Part shown: positions 16,503 through 25,469 of the stretch, in pieces
Position numbering within the stretch: position 1 is the stretch's first letter
Layout of the letters: every line of letters begins with the position of its first letter
Source of the DNA: Bacteroidota bacterium
GTDB lineage: Bacteria > Bacteroidota > Bacteroidia > Chitinophagales > Chitinophagaceae
Length of the DNA stretch: 64,000 nt
NCBI GenBank assembly: GCA_030706635.1
Contig: JAUZOD010000001.1
Span: 229,462 to 293,461 of the forward strand
Reading direction: 5' to 3'
Translations under genes and position numbers: made by a program
The notes under the pieces: generated by a model
Seen by the model: only the letters and a program-made list of their open reading frames with translations
What the model was told of the DNA's origin: nothing
Databases searched by the model: none

Positions 16503-17845
16503 CCCGCTGTTTCATTAACCGGATCACGGATAACAATTACATTCATTTCCTTAAGCCCCTGTTCAAGGATTAGTCCCTTTTTCCGGATAGCCTTTTTTAT
16601 ATCATTCAAATCCGTCATTATAGCACTGAATTCCAGGTCAATATTGTCCTTTATCCCCGTTTCATCAACGAACATTTGTGTTTGATAATAGCTGTCTAAA
16701 TCGGAAATCAGGTCCTTCACCGGCCTGTTTACCAACAATAAATGGATGAAGTCAGCATCAAAAACAGGTTTCTCCCCTTTTGTCTTTAATAGCCGCTTCG
16801 CGACCGCCGTCGAAGTTATTTTAAAGTAGGGCTCTGATCTCCTTTCCACCCGCACACTAAATCCAAAATAATTTTTCAGGTCATTCCGCATAATCTGCTG
16901 AAGATAATGGGCATTAGCCTTCTCCTCTGGAACAATCAGGCTATAACTATAAAGATTGTCTCCTGTTACCGAACTGAATTGAAACAGAGAAGTGTCACTC
17001 ATTTCGAGTACCGGAAAATACTTCCAGTTGCCATAGTGATTTTGGACGTCCCCGGCTTGACCTATCATACGGGGATAGGTAAACGGGACGGTGTCTCCAT
17101 AAGCCAGCCTGTATAAGAAATAAAGAGGTATCCCGGTCATTTGAATCATTTTACCATCTCTACTGCTTATATAATCATCATAATGGAACGAGCTTTTCGG
17201 ATCCCATTTCGCCAGCAGGGATCTGAATAAGAAAGCAGTATCCGATCCGCCGTTGCCATCAATCAACAAAGGCTTTTGATCGTTGTAATAGTCATCTAAC
17301 GCCGATTCCTGTTGCGAATTAAGACACAGCCGGGCATGCAGGGATTTGCCCGCAATAAAATCCAGCGCCTCATCCCTTTCTATATTTGTCGTTACCGCCT
17401 TTACAATTCCATTGCCATCGATCCATATAGCGTATGGAACATGATCTATTTGAAATTGCCTGAACAACAGCGTATCATAAACAACTGGGAGATTCAATCC
17501 GTAATGCCTCCTGAATTTTTCATAATAATTCCGGATGAACCGGTCATCCTTGCCAACCAAAATAATCTGGATCTTATCCTTAAACTCCTTCTGAATTTGG
17601 TTGATCTTTGGCATCCGGATAAAACAAATATCACAGCCCGCTGAAAAAAACTCGAGTATTATCCGTTTGTTTCTGAGATCGCCCAATGAAGCCCGTTTTA
17701 ATGAGAAATAACTGATATTATTAAGTTCAAAATCCGGACAGGACTTTCCCACGACAGGGAAATTTTCATTAGAGGATGTCTGGGCAAGACAAGGAGAATT
17801 GACCAGTGTAAAAAGGCAAAAAGCAACTATTTTGGATATTTTCAT
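16499..17845 (-). CDS. TlpA-like thioredoxin with DUF3738-like C-terminal domain
   Basis: The 448-residue protein has a signal peptide (1-21), then a thioredoxin fold of the TlpA/AhpC-TSA type (about 28-165) with active site C71-D-I-C74 in FFSAGCDICFIRMP and the cis-Pro segment DHVPYAIWID. A second part, about 190-448, resembles the DUF3738/TIGR03435 domain found after TlpA domains in Bacteroidota and Acidobacteria, ending LEQGLKEMNVIVIRDP. It lies 26 bases after susD in the same direction, so it is probably co-transcribed with the TonB uptake pair. Its job would be periplasmic thiol reduction of the cluster's substrate. Confidence 0.82.
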   Translation of the reverse strand: MKISKIVAFCLFTLVNSPCLAQTSSNENFPVVGKSCPDFELNNISYFSLKRASLGDLRNKRIILEFFSAGCDICFIRMPKINQIQKEFKDKIQIILVGKDDRFIRNYYEKFRRHYGLNLPVVYDTLLFRQFQIDHVPYAIWIDGNGIVKAVTTNIERDEALDFIAGKSLHARLCLNSQQESALDDYYNDQKPLLIDGNGGSDTAFLFRSLLAKWDPKSSFHYDDYISSRDGKMIQMTGIPLYFLYRLAYGDTVPFTYPRMIGQAGDVQNHYGNWKYFPVLEMSDTSLFQFSSVTGDNLYSYSLIVPEEKANAHYLQQIMRNDLKNYFGFSVRVERRSEPYFKITSTAVAKRLLKTKGEKPVFDADFIHLLLVNRPVKDLISDLDSYYQTQMFVDETGIKDNIDLEFSAIMTDLNDIKKAIRKKGLILEQGLKEMNVIVIRDPVNETAG

Positions 17846-17871
17846 TTGACTGGTTTAAAAGGAACCGGAAA

Positions 17872-19245
17872 TCAATACCCCTTATTTTGAATAAGGTTGG
17901 GATCATTCTGTATTTCGGTGATGGGAATGGGCGCAAGCGTATCGGTATCCTGCCAGCCCGGTTTTATAGGTGATAAAACAGCATTTGCCAGATGACGACG
18001 AACAAGATCAAACCAACGATGACCCCACTCACAAAATAATTCATGACGTCTTTCAATACCTATCATGGCTAAACAGGAATCCTGCGTTGAAATACTTGAA
18101 AGAAGGGGCAAAGACGCGCGGCTCCGGATGGCATTGATGTCTTCAACTGACCCGGTAAAATTATTCTGCATAGCCCGGGCTTCGGCCCGGATTAAGTATT
18201 GCTCCGCCAACCGGAGAACCATATAATACTCCTGCAGATTCCCACCGTTTTGAATCTCATATTTAAATGGAAAGAAGTAAGTATTTGGCCCAACGACAAT
18301 ACTATCTATCCAAATAGCTCTTCTGGCATCTCCGGGTTCCCAACTGTTAATCAGGGAATTGGAAAGCGCTACCTGCGCGGGCGCAGAAGTTGGCTGTCCA
18401 TGGAGTATAAACTCATATCCTTCCCAGGTATTGTAGCTCGGATTCACCGGGGCCAGCTGCCAGATGGCCTCCGAACTATTTTTCAGAAAAACCTTGCTTA
18501 AATCAGTTTCAAGCTGATATAATCCTGATCCAATAACCTGGCTGGCAAACTGCTCGGCATCCACCCAATCGTGATCATAAAGTTTTACCCTCGCCATCAA
18601 TGCCAGTGCCGAAGACCGGTTCACGCGTGCTCTCTCACCTCCCGAAAAATGGTAATCTATACTGAGTAAAGGAATTGCATCGCCCAGATCCTGCATGATT
18701 TTCTGAAAAATCTCTTTCCGGCTAATCTGAACGGCCTCTTGATTGGTACGATAATCTGTGGTACTGACGTAAGGGATGTTTCCAAAATATTGGAGAAGAT
18801 AGAAATGACAGAAAGCTCGCAGAAACTTTACTTCGCCCTCAAACTGGCTCCTCGCCCCAGAACTGATTTTAAGAGAATGGCTAAGACCTTCCAGCACTGC
18901 GTTGGACTCGTAAATGTATTTATATGCAGTTTTCCACAAGGATTGCAGATTTGTACTTGCGGGATTGATGGCGTTATTGTAGAATGCAGACTGATCCGAA
19001 CCAGCGGCATAGGTCTGAAACTCATCCGCCTGTAATCCCGTGAGTAGTGTGAGGTTACCCCCGCAGATTCCCAGGAAACTGGTCATCATATCGCCGTAAA
19101 TTCCCGACACCGCCGCGTTGGCAGTAACACTATCTTCAAACAGGGTCGAGTTGCTGAGCTGGGTTATCGGCGGAGCGACAGAAATCCATTTTTTGCAGGA
19201 TCCTACAGCAAAAATTATTATCAGTATAATACAGATCCATTTCAT
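17872..19245 (-). CDS. SusD/RagB-family outer-membrane lipoprotein
   Basis: The 457-residue protein has a lipoprotein signal (IIFAVGSCKKW; lipidated Cys17) and the TPR-like helices typical of SusD (SALALMARVKLYDHDWVDAEQFASQVI). It has the C-terminal signature ERRHELFCEWGHRWFDLVRR and the usual final PNLIQNKGY. SusD caps the SusC barrel and captures ligand at the cell surface. It lies 9 bases after susC. No glycoside hydrolase is attached to the pair, so the cargo may not be a glycan. This is one of the shorter SusD proteins. Confidence 0.9.
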   Translation of the reverse strand: MKWICIILIIIFAVGSCKKWISVAPPITQLSNSTLFEDSVTANAAVSGIYGDMMTSFLGICGGNLTLLTGLQADEFQTYAAGSDQSAFYNNAINPASTNLQSLWKTAYKYIYESNAVLEGLSHSLKISSGARSQFEGEVKFLRAFCHFYLLQYFGNIPYVSTTDYRTNQEAVQISRKEIFQKIMQDLGDAIPLLSIDYHFSGGERARVNRSSALALMARVKLYDHDWVDAEQFASQVIGSGLYQLETDLSKVFLKNSSEAIWQLAPVNPSYNTWEGYEFILHGQPTSAPAQVALSNSLINSWEPGDARRAIWIDSIVVGPNTYFFPFKYEIQNGGNLQEYYMVLRLAEQYLIRAEARAMQNNFTGSVEDINAIRSRASLPLLSSISTQDSCLAMIGIERRHELFCEWGHRWFDLVRRHLANAVLSPIKPGWQDTDTLAPIPITEIQNDPNLIQNKGY

Positions 19246-19254
19246 AAATCATTT

Positions 19255-22200
19255 TTATAGCGTGAGCTGAATACCTCCGGTAAAAACGCGCAGGGGTGGC
19301 AGAGCCTGCAGATTTTGGTTTTCCGGGTCCATTCCCTGGTAGTGGGTAATCGTAATCAAGTTTTGTCCAAGGACATAAATTCTTCCTTCAGCTATATGCA
19401 TTATTTTATTGAGCTTTTTTGGGAATCGATAAGATACGTTGACATTTTTCAAACGTATGAAAGAAGCGTCGCTGAACACCCTATCACTTGTGGGAACGTG
19501 GCTAAACGCTCCGTAGGCAGCCGAAGAATAGTCCTGAGTGAACATTTCAATGGAACGGTGATCATTTGCTGTCTGCCAGCGATCCAGTACCCAAACAGGC
19601 TGGTTACTCATCATGCCGGGAGAGATATAACTTCCATCCAGGTAATTCGCGCCGTTTTGATGGACAAAATAAAAAAAGCAATCCACAGACCAATTCCCGT
19701 ATTCGAAATGGTTACGCAGACCACCATAATATTTTGGTTGGAGAGAAACAGCCCTGCTAAGATCATTCGGATAACTGATCAGTCCATCTTTATTCACGTC
19801 TTCAAATTCATCCAGGCCGGACAAAGGATTGACCCCCAGAAAATGAAAGACTTTCCTGATTTTAAGAGGTTCCCCCGTTTGATAAGTATTGGCATACGGC
19901 GATGAAGCAAGGTTCGGATAGGATACCAGTTCAGTTCGCGGAATAGTAAGCGTAATCCCACTTGTCCAGCTAAAAAACTTCCCCTTGACATTAACTGTAT
20001 TTATTTCCAGTTCAAGGCCGCTATTTTGAACGGTGGCAGGCAGATTTGTCTGAACGGACGTAAAACCGGTTAGTACGGGCAACGAATAGGGGATCAGTTG
20101 ATTGGAAGACCGGTTGCGATAATAATCGACTGTTATTAGTAGCCGGTTTCCAAGCAATCCAAGATCTATACCCATCTCCAATTTTCGGGTTAGCTCCCAA
20201 CTGTAATCCGGGTTATATAAGCGTGTTGGCAAAAGTGTGCTGCCCTGAAGGTATGGGTAGAATGACGGACTCCACGTGTCCAGGTATTGGTAGTCCCCGA
20301 TTTGGTCATTGCCTGTAGACCCATAACTGACTCTCAGTTTACCGAAACTGAACTGGGGAATGTTTTCAAGAATAAATGCTTCTTTGGAGAAAACCCATCC
20401 AGCGCCCAATGCCCCAAAATTGGCAAACTGCTTGCCAGGGCCAAAACGACTTGATCCGTCCCTCCGCGCAGTAAGATTCAACAGATATTTATCCTTATAC
20501 TGGTAATTGATCCTTCCAAAAACAGCTTCATATTTATAATGCGTATCCTGTGTGCCTTCAGATGCGATGCTGGATGCCGCCGATATATTTTCCAGAAGGT
20601 TATCACTTGAAAAGCCGGTAGCCAGGAGATTCTGTTGGTGGAACGTTTGATCATTTAATGTACCTCCTATTAAAAAGTTTAAATGTCCGAAAGAAAAATC
20701 CTGTTTATATTCTAATTGGGGCTCCAGTATCCAGGTGTCAAGTTTGGTATTGGCCGAATAGGCAACTCCGCTTGTCAACCCGTAAGCGGGGTTAAACGAA
20801 GTGGTGGGATACCCGGCAAATTCATTCAAGGAGATCGAATTCATACCTGCGTTAATACGGAATAGCAAGCGAGGTGCAAGCTGGTAACCCAGGTTCAGAT
20901 TACTGATCAGATTATTTGTACCGGCCAAATAAGAAGTTTGAAATATGCTAAATGGATTATTAAAATAACCGTTTGCCCAGTTCAATTTTCCATACGCATC
21001 GTATATGTCCGGAGCATCAGGAGGCACTGTAGTCGCCAGTTGCGTTATATCAATTACCGGAAGGTTCGTTTGAACCTGGGAATAATCCGCAACAAATGCC
21101 AGGCTAAGCTTTTGATCCTGCGAGGAGTGGTTAAGTCCAGCATGACCGGAAATCTTTCGATCCTGATAGTCTCCGGGGAAAACGGTCGTCTCCCGGTGAT
21201 AGTTGCCGCTGATAGTAAATTGGGTATGCTCGTTCCCTCCGGAAATGCTTCCCTGTACATCCGACGCGAGCGCAGTACCCCCAATGAGCATCTTCTGCCA
21301 GTCTGTATTCCTGGTCGTATCCCAGTCCAACAAATCCACGTCTACGCCTGCCACCGGCATTTCACCATCATTCCGAAATGCTTCCTCCCGCATATCCAGA
21401 TATTGCCTGGTATTAAGTACAGGTAACCTCCGGAAAACATTTTCCCAACCGGTATAAGCATTTACGTCAAACCGGGTTTTTCCTGCCTTACCCTTGCGGG
21501 TGGTGATGAGAATAACTCCATTAGCTCCGCGTGAACCATAAATAGCCGTAGCATCTGCATCCTTAAGCACCGATATGCTTTCAATGTCGAGCGGGTTAAT
21601 CGAATTTAAAGGATTGCCGCCAAAGTTTATGCCGGCGCTAACTATCTGAGAGCCCAAAACCGTGGTGCCGTAAGGAACACCATCAATGATATACAGGGGT
21701 GTCGTTCCGTTCAGCACACTGTTCTGTCCGCGAATCTGCACAGAGAATGACCCCCCGGGAACTCCGGTATTCTGTATAATTGCCAGCCCGGGCACCTCAC
21801 CGGTTAGAGCCGCGAGCGGATTAGATACCGGCTGCGGTTGGATATCCTTTGATGATACGGAACTGATGCTTCCGGTATTCAGCCTTCTCGTCGTGGTGCC
21901 ATAAGCAATAACCTGAACTTCGTCCAGGTTTCCTATCGCATGGTTTAGGACAACCCGGAGGATATGATTATTCCCGATACGGATGGTCTGCGGTTCGTAT
22001 CCTGCAGAACTGATCAGCAATTCCGCCCCAATGTCCAGATCGTGCATCTGAAAGAATCCCTGATCATCCGTTTCGATGGCTTCATGCTGATTAACCGTAA
22101 CGTTCGCACCCACTATCGGTTGATTCTCTGTGTCAGTCACCCTTCCCCCGATATCCAGCTTTGTATCCCGCGTTGCGGGTTCTGGTTGCTTTTTCTTCAC

Positions 22201-22482
22201 AACAATAATTTTGTCCTCCAGGGTGTAGGTCAATGGCTGATCTGTGAAGCATATAGCCAATACACGCTCCAATGGTGCTTTAACAACGTGAATCGTAACC
22301 GGTTTTGATCGCGCCAGATCCTTTTCGGAATAATAAAAGAAATAACCGGATTGCTGGTGGATTTCCATGAACAACGTATGAAGGGAAGCCTGTTCATAGC
22401 TCAGTGTAATTTCCTGGCTTCGGACCTTAACACAGCTCAGCAGGCCAATGGCCATTAAAATCAGCCAATAGGATTTATGCAT
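19255..22482 (-). CDS. SusC/RagA TonB-dependent transporter with STN signalling domain
   Basis: The start at 22482 (MHKSYWLIL) gives a proper signal peptide; the ORF extends 10 codons further upstream. After the signal comes an STN domain (about 35-100: ASLHTLFMEIHQQSGYFFYYSEKDL), a carboxypeptidase-regulatory-like domain (GGRVTDTENQPIVGANV), the plug (LAALTGEVPGLAI, SVQIRGQNS, IYGSRGANGVILITTRKG) and the 22-strand barrel. The total is 1075 residues. The STN domain indicates signalling to the FecR and ECF sigma factor encoded just upstream. The transported ligand cannot be read from the sequence. Confidence 0.93.
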   Translation of the reverse strand: MHKSYWLILMAIGLLSCVKVRSQEITLSYEQASLHTLFMEIHQQSGYFFYYSEKDLARSKPVTIHVVKAPLERVLAICFTDQPLTYTLEDKIIVVKKKQPEPATRDTKLDIGGRVTDTENQPIVGANVTVNQHEAIETDDQGFFQMHDLDIGAELLISSAGYEPQTIRIGNNHILRVVLNHAIGNLDEVQVIAYGTTTRRLNTGSISSVSSKDIQPQPVSNPLAALTGEVPGLAIIQNTGVPGGSFSVQIRGQNSVLNGTTPLYIIDGVPYGTTVLGSQIVSAGINFGGNPLNSINPLDIESISVLKDADATAIYGSRGANGVILITTRKGKAGKTRFDVNAYTGWENVFRRLPVLNTRQYLDMREEAFRNDGEMPVAGVDVDLLDWDTTRNTDWQKMLIGGTALASDVQGSISGGNEHTQFTISGNYHRETTVFPGDYQDRKISGHAGLNHSSQDQKLSLAFVADYSQVQTNLPVIDITQLATTVPPDAPDIYDAYGKLNWANGYFNNPFSIFQTSYLAGTNNLISNLNLGYQLAPRLLFRINAGMNSISLNEFAGYPTTSFNPAYGLTSGVAYSANTKLDTWILEPQLEYKQDFSFGHLNFLIGGTLNDQTFHQQNLLATGFSSDNLLENISAASSIASEGTQDTHYKYEAVFGRINYQYKDKYLLNLTARRDGSSRFGPGKQFANFGALGAGWVFSKEAFILENIPQFSFGKLRVSYGSTGNDQIGDYQYLDTWSPSFYPYLQGSTLLPTRLYNPDYSWELTRKLEMGIDLGLLGNRLLITVDYYRNRSSNQLIPYSLPVLTGFTSVQTNLPATVQNSGLELEINTVNVKGKFFSWTSGITLTIPRTELVSYPNLASSPYANTYQTGEPLKIRKVFHFLGVNPLSGLDEFEDVNKDGLISYPNDLSRAVSLQPKYYGGLRNHFEYGNWSVDCFFYFVHQNGANYLDGSYISPGMMSNQPVWVLDRWQTANDHRSIEMFTQDYSSAAYGAFSHVPTSDRVFSDASFIRLKNVNVSYRFPKKLNKIMHIAEGRIYVLGQNLITITHYQGMDPENQNLQALPPLRVFTGGIQLTL

Positions 22483-22571
22483 AACGGTGAGTTTTGGTTG
22501 GGCATGCACCACCCATGCGGGCTATGCCGTTTTTTTAATCCTGATAAATCGGTGGACTTAAGTTTGTCTTT

Positions 22572-23759
22572 TTAGGTTTTCCGGGGTATAACCTGGACCT
22601 CATTGCCTTCAATGATAAAATAAACGTATCCCGCCAGCTCCAGGGTTCTGAGCGTTTCAATAAGGGACCGGTTTCGCGGTAATATACCCGAAAAATGTTC
22701 GTCTATCTTTCCTTTGTAGACTACCTGGATCGGGTACCAGCGCGCAATTTCTCCCATAATCTCTTCAAAGGGCTCCGCCTGAAACCAGAACAGATGTTCT
22801 CTCCATACTACGGCCTGCCGGGTGTCTGTGGAATCTACCCTGACTTTTCCTTTTTCTGTGAGAACAGACTGCTGTCCCGGCCGAAGCAAAACACTATCCT
22901 CTCCCGCTTTAAAGCAGACAAGACCTTCCAGCAAACTTGTTCTAAATTCCTGTTCGCTGGAATAATTGCGAACATTAAAATGAGTGCCCATCACCCGGAC
23001 CAACCCCAGACCGCTCTGCACCAAAAACGGCTTTTGCAAATTTTTGGCAACTTCAAAATATCCTTCTCCGGTAAGGACTACCCTTCTTTCATTTCCTGAA
23101 AATACCGATGGAAACTGAAGGCTCGAACCGGCATTGAGCCAAACCCGGCTTCCATCAGCCAATGTAATTTGATACTGAGTTCCATTTGGCGTGGTCAGGG
23201 TATTGAAAGATTTTTCCAAAGATCCACTTACTCCTTGCAGCACAAGACTATTACTATCCGTTTTCCAAATGCTTTCCGGTATTGCCAAATTACCCGCTCT
23301 GGCCGTATCCAGCCGGATCAGCTTCCCACTGGCAAGTCTCAATGTTGCCTGCGGTATTCCGGCCTGCACATCATTTTTAAACCGGATAGCCTGAGATTCT
23401 TCAGTTTGCTGAAAATTTTCACGCCGGGACTTCAGCAGTAAATAAGTTCCGAATACCGCAGCGGCGAAAATCGCCGCAACAGTTGCATATTTTTTCCAGG
23501 AACGCATGCCTGCTACCGGACTTTCGTGACCTGTTTTCACCCGTTCCCGGATCCGGTTCCAGGTGGCACGACTGTCCCTGGCTTTCAGATCGGCCATATC
23601 CGCTTCCCATTTCGCATGATTACTCAGGTCATCAAAAAGAAGTTCATTTTCCTCCGATTCCCGAAGCCAGTTCCTCAATTGCTCTTCATCTTCGGATGAC
23701 AGCGGCTCACGCTGCTGATAACGCCAGAGAATATCTACTATGGAAGGTATCTTTTGCAT
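22572..23759 (-). CDS. FecR-family anti-sigma factor
   Basis: The start at 23759 (MQKIPSIVDI) is chosen because the 13 codons upstream are not family-like. The 395-residue protein has a cytoplasmic N-terminal part (WRYQQREPLSSEDEEQLRNWL), one membrane helix (about 88-105, VAAIFAAAVFGTYLLL) and a periplasmic FecR domain (TLTTPNGTQYQITLADGSRVWLN, GEGYFEVAKN, PFLVQSGLGLVRVMGTHFNV), ending in the STN-like tail typical of Bacteroidota. It relays the signal from the SusC STN domain to the ECF sigma factor. It lies 96 bases after the sigma gene and 89 bases before susC. Confidence 0.93.
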   Translation of the reverse strand: MQKIPSIVDILWRYQQREPLSSEDEEQLRNWLRESEENELLFDDLSNHAKWEADMADLKARDSRATWNRIRERVKTGHESPVAGMRSWKKYATVAAIFAAAVFGTYLLLKSRRENFQQTEESQAIRFKNDVQAGIPQATLRLASGKLIRLDTARAGNLAIPESIWKTDSNSLVLQGVSGSLEKSFNTLTTPNGTQYQITLADGSRVWLNAGSSLQFPSVFSGNERRVVLTGEGYFEVAKNLQKPFLVQSGLGLVRVMGTHFNVRNYSSEQEFRTSLLEGLVCFKAGEDSVLLRPGQQSVLTEKGKVRVDSTDTRQAVVWREHLFWFQAEPFEEIMGEIARWYPIQVVYKGKIDEHFSGILPRNRSLIETLRTLELAGYVYFIIEGNEVQVIPRKT

Positions 23760-23855
23760 AAGCGTGGTTAATGAAGTCCGCCGGGTAAAGACAAACAATC
23801 TCGCTTGTCGGATGAATAAGCGACGATAAAATTTTCCGCTTCCTTAAAGTTAAAG

Positions 23856-24440
23856 CTAAAAAAAGAAGAAATTAAAGATCGTAAAAAGCTGTCTGACCAT
23901 GATCTGGCGGAGGCTTTTCAGTGCAGCTGCCTTGTGGGTCTTTACGGTATTGATGGATAATCCCAATTGTTCGGCAACTTCGGGTAGTTTAAGACCCTCC
24001 CGGAAGATCATCATGAATACTTTTTTCATCTGGGCCGGAAATTCTTCTGCTTTGAGAAATGCCAGCTGGATAAGCTCGGCCCGTATCAGTTCGGCTTCCA
24101 TTTTAGATGTTATCTTATCCGACAGGTAGGCGATTTCCCGATGAGCCGATTTTTTTCTTTTATTCTGCTGGATATAATTCAGGCTGGCATTCCGGGTTGC
24201 GATAAAAAGATAATTGATCAGCCCTTTAATATCTTCAAATTGTTTTCTTCTTGCCCAGGTTTTGAGAAAAGCGTCGGTTACGATGTCTTCAGCCTGAAGG
24301 TCGTCCTCAATCAGGTTACGCGAATAATTCCAGAGGGAATGATAGTGCACATCGTAGACCTGGCGAAGCGCAGCATTTTCCCCACGCCGGAATGCCAGCA
24401 CTAAGGACATTTCATCATCATATCTATCCACTGACGACAT
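23856..24440 (-). CDS. ECF RNA polymerase sigma factor (FecI-like, Bacteroidetes group)
   Basis: The 194-residue protein has sigma region 2 (YHSLWNYSRNLIEDDLQAEDIVTDAFLKTW) and region 4 (MKKVFMMIFREGLKLPEVAEQLGLSINTVKTHKAAALKSLRQ). It ends in a phenylalanine-rich tail (LFTIFNFFFF). It heads a sigma-FecR-SusC-SusD-TlpA run, the usual cell-surface signalling order, so ligand uptake should induce the pair. Confidence 0.93.
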   Translation of the reverse strand: MSSVDRYDDEMSLVLAFRRGENAALRQVYDVHYHSLWNYSRNLIEDDLQAEDIVTDAFLKTWARRKQFEDIKGLINYLFIATRNASLNYIQQNKRKKSAHREIAYLSDKITSKMEAELIRAELIQLAFLKAEEFPAQMKKVFMMIFREGLKLPEVAEQLGLSINTVKTHKAAALKSLRQIMVRQLFTIFNFFFF

Positions 24441-24644
24441 TACGCTGCTTTATAATCAGGTGAAAAAAGTAAGTCTCCGTAAGACGTTCAGATAACAAAA
24501 GAAATACTACAGAACGTGGAACTGACCTACCGGATGGAATCGTTATTTTAAATACTAAGATAGGAAATATATCTAAAAAAGCCACTTATAAGGAGGATCT
24601 TAATAAGGGTAACTCAGGTCACGGCGATTTATTTATTTTATTTA

Positions 24645-24917
24645 ATGAAACGTGGGGATAACAAAAATCCAAAGAAGGCAGGCAAAACCAGACTTGATAC
24701 GGATGACCAGTTAAAAAAGCTTGGTGAAAGGATCAAAAAGCTCAGAATAGCCAAAGGTTACTCCAGTTATGAATATTTTGCCTATGATAATAACATATCC
24801 AGGGCACAGTTCGGAAGATATGAACAGGGCCAGGATCTCCGCTTTAGCACGCTGATAAAAATCATCAATGCATTTGAATTGACACTTCCCGAATTTTTCG
24901 GCGAAGACTTTGATTAA
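24645..24917 (+). CDS. Small Xre-family DNA-binding protein
   Basis: The 90-residue protein has a lysine-rich N-terminus (1-20) and a helix-turn-helix of the lambda-repressor/Cro type (about 24-85: LGERIKKLRIAKGYSSYEYFAYDNNISRAQFGRYEQGQ). It ends FELTLPEFFGEDFD. It has no ligand or oligomerisation domain. It is transcribed divergently from the ECF sigma gene, with 204 bases between the starts. A direct link to the sigma operon is possible but unproven. Confidence 0.8.
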   Translation: MKRGDNKNPKKAGKTRLDTDDQLKKLGERIKKLRIAKGYSSYEYFAYDNNISRAQFGRYEQGQDLRFSTLIKIINAFELTLPEFFGEDFD

Positions 24918-24927
24918 AGATCGGGAA

Positions 24928-25200
24928 TTAACGCATCGTGGCTGCTGTATTCGCCGCTTGGAAAAATGCGTAATCTTCCCGTTTTTTACGACCCAGACAT
25001 GGGTGGCATTGGCTTTGAAAGCATGCCCGCTTGCCTTATGGGTACCCTGCCGCTACACCAGATTATTGAGCCTGAGACAGAAAAATCGACCCGCCCTGTG
25101 CGCCGGAAACACCTCTTTTTTGATCACTTTTCCCGTTGCGGTGTATCTCGAAAATGCCTGGCTAGGGTGCGGGCTTAAAAAACGTGTAGTTATAACAGGC
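24928..25200 (-). pseudogene. Decayed SnoaL-like/NTF2-fold protein gene
   Basis: On the minus strand a frame reads RQGTHKASGHAFKANATHVW followed by VVKNGKITHF, which fits the C-terminal half of SnoaL-like (NTF2-fold) proteins. The frame is broken by TAG at 25053-25055. It also shifts in the A-run at 24962-24966; restoring one base continues FFQAANTAATMR and stops at 24928-24930. The N-terminal part is not recognisable and the tRNA gene lies just upstream, so the gene is truncated as well. Plus-strand ORFs over this stretch look like shadows. The remnant is an inference from a short but family-like pattern. Confidence 0.5.
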
Positions 25201-25218
25201 TGACAGAGTTAGGTACAC

Positions 25219-25242
25219 GAAAAAAGACCCCTCATGGGATCT
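25219..25242 (-). terminator. Intrinsic terminator after tRNA-Met
   Basis: On the minus strand AGATCCC pairs with GGGGTCT (plus 25236-25242 and 25225-25231) around a four-base loop, followed by a T run. It lies 10 bases after the tRNA 3' end. Confidence 0.7.
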
Positions 25243-25252
25243 TCTTAAAGCG

Positions 25253-25326
25253 TAGCGAGGAGCAGACTTGAACTGCCGACCTTCGGGTTATGAATCCGAT
25301 GCTCTAACCAGCTGAGCTACCTCGCC
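25253..25326 (-). tRNA. tRNA-Met (CAT)
   Basis: The minus strand folds into a cloverleaf: acceptor stem GGCGAGG/CCTCGCT with one G-T pair, D-arm AGCTCAGCTGGTTAGAGC, anticodon loop TTCATAA with CAT anticodon, and T-arm with GTTCAAGTC. The discriminator base is A and CCA is not encoded. The paired first base and D-arm fit elongator Met rather than initiator; tRNA-Ile with a modified CAT anticodon is less likely. Confidence 0.92.
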
Positions 25327-25469
25327 AAGGGCTGCAAAAGTAATAAATCCGGTCTTAATTCTGATGGGAATTCTCATCCCGAACCTTATGGCCTGAAAGA
25401 TTGGCCGGAAGAGCAGGCCGACGCAGGTTCGGATCAAATTTTGCAAGGATTTTCCCAAGACATCCGGTC

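Noticed and set aside
24910..25203. Plus-strand ORFs of 97 and 70 residues after the Xre gene
   Set aside because: Their translations show no protein-like pattern, while the minus strand of the same bases has SnoaL-like features. They are shadows.
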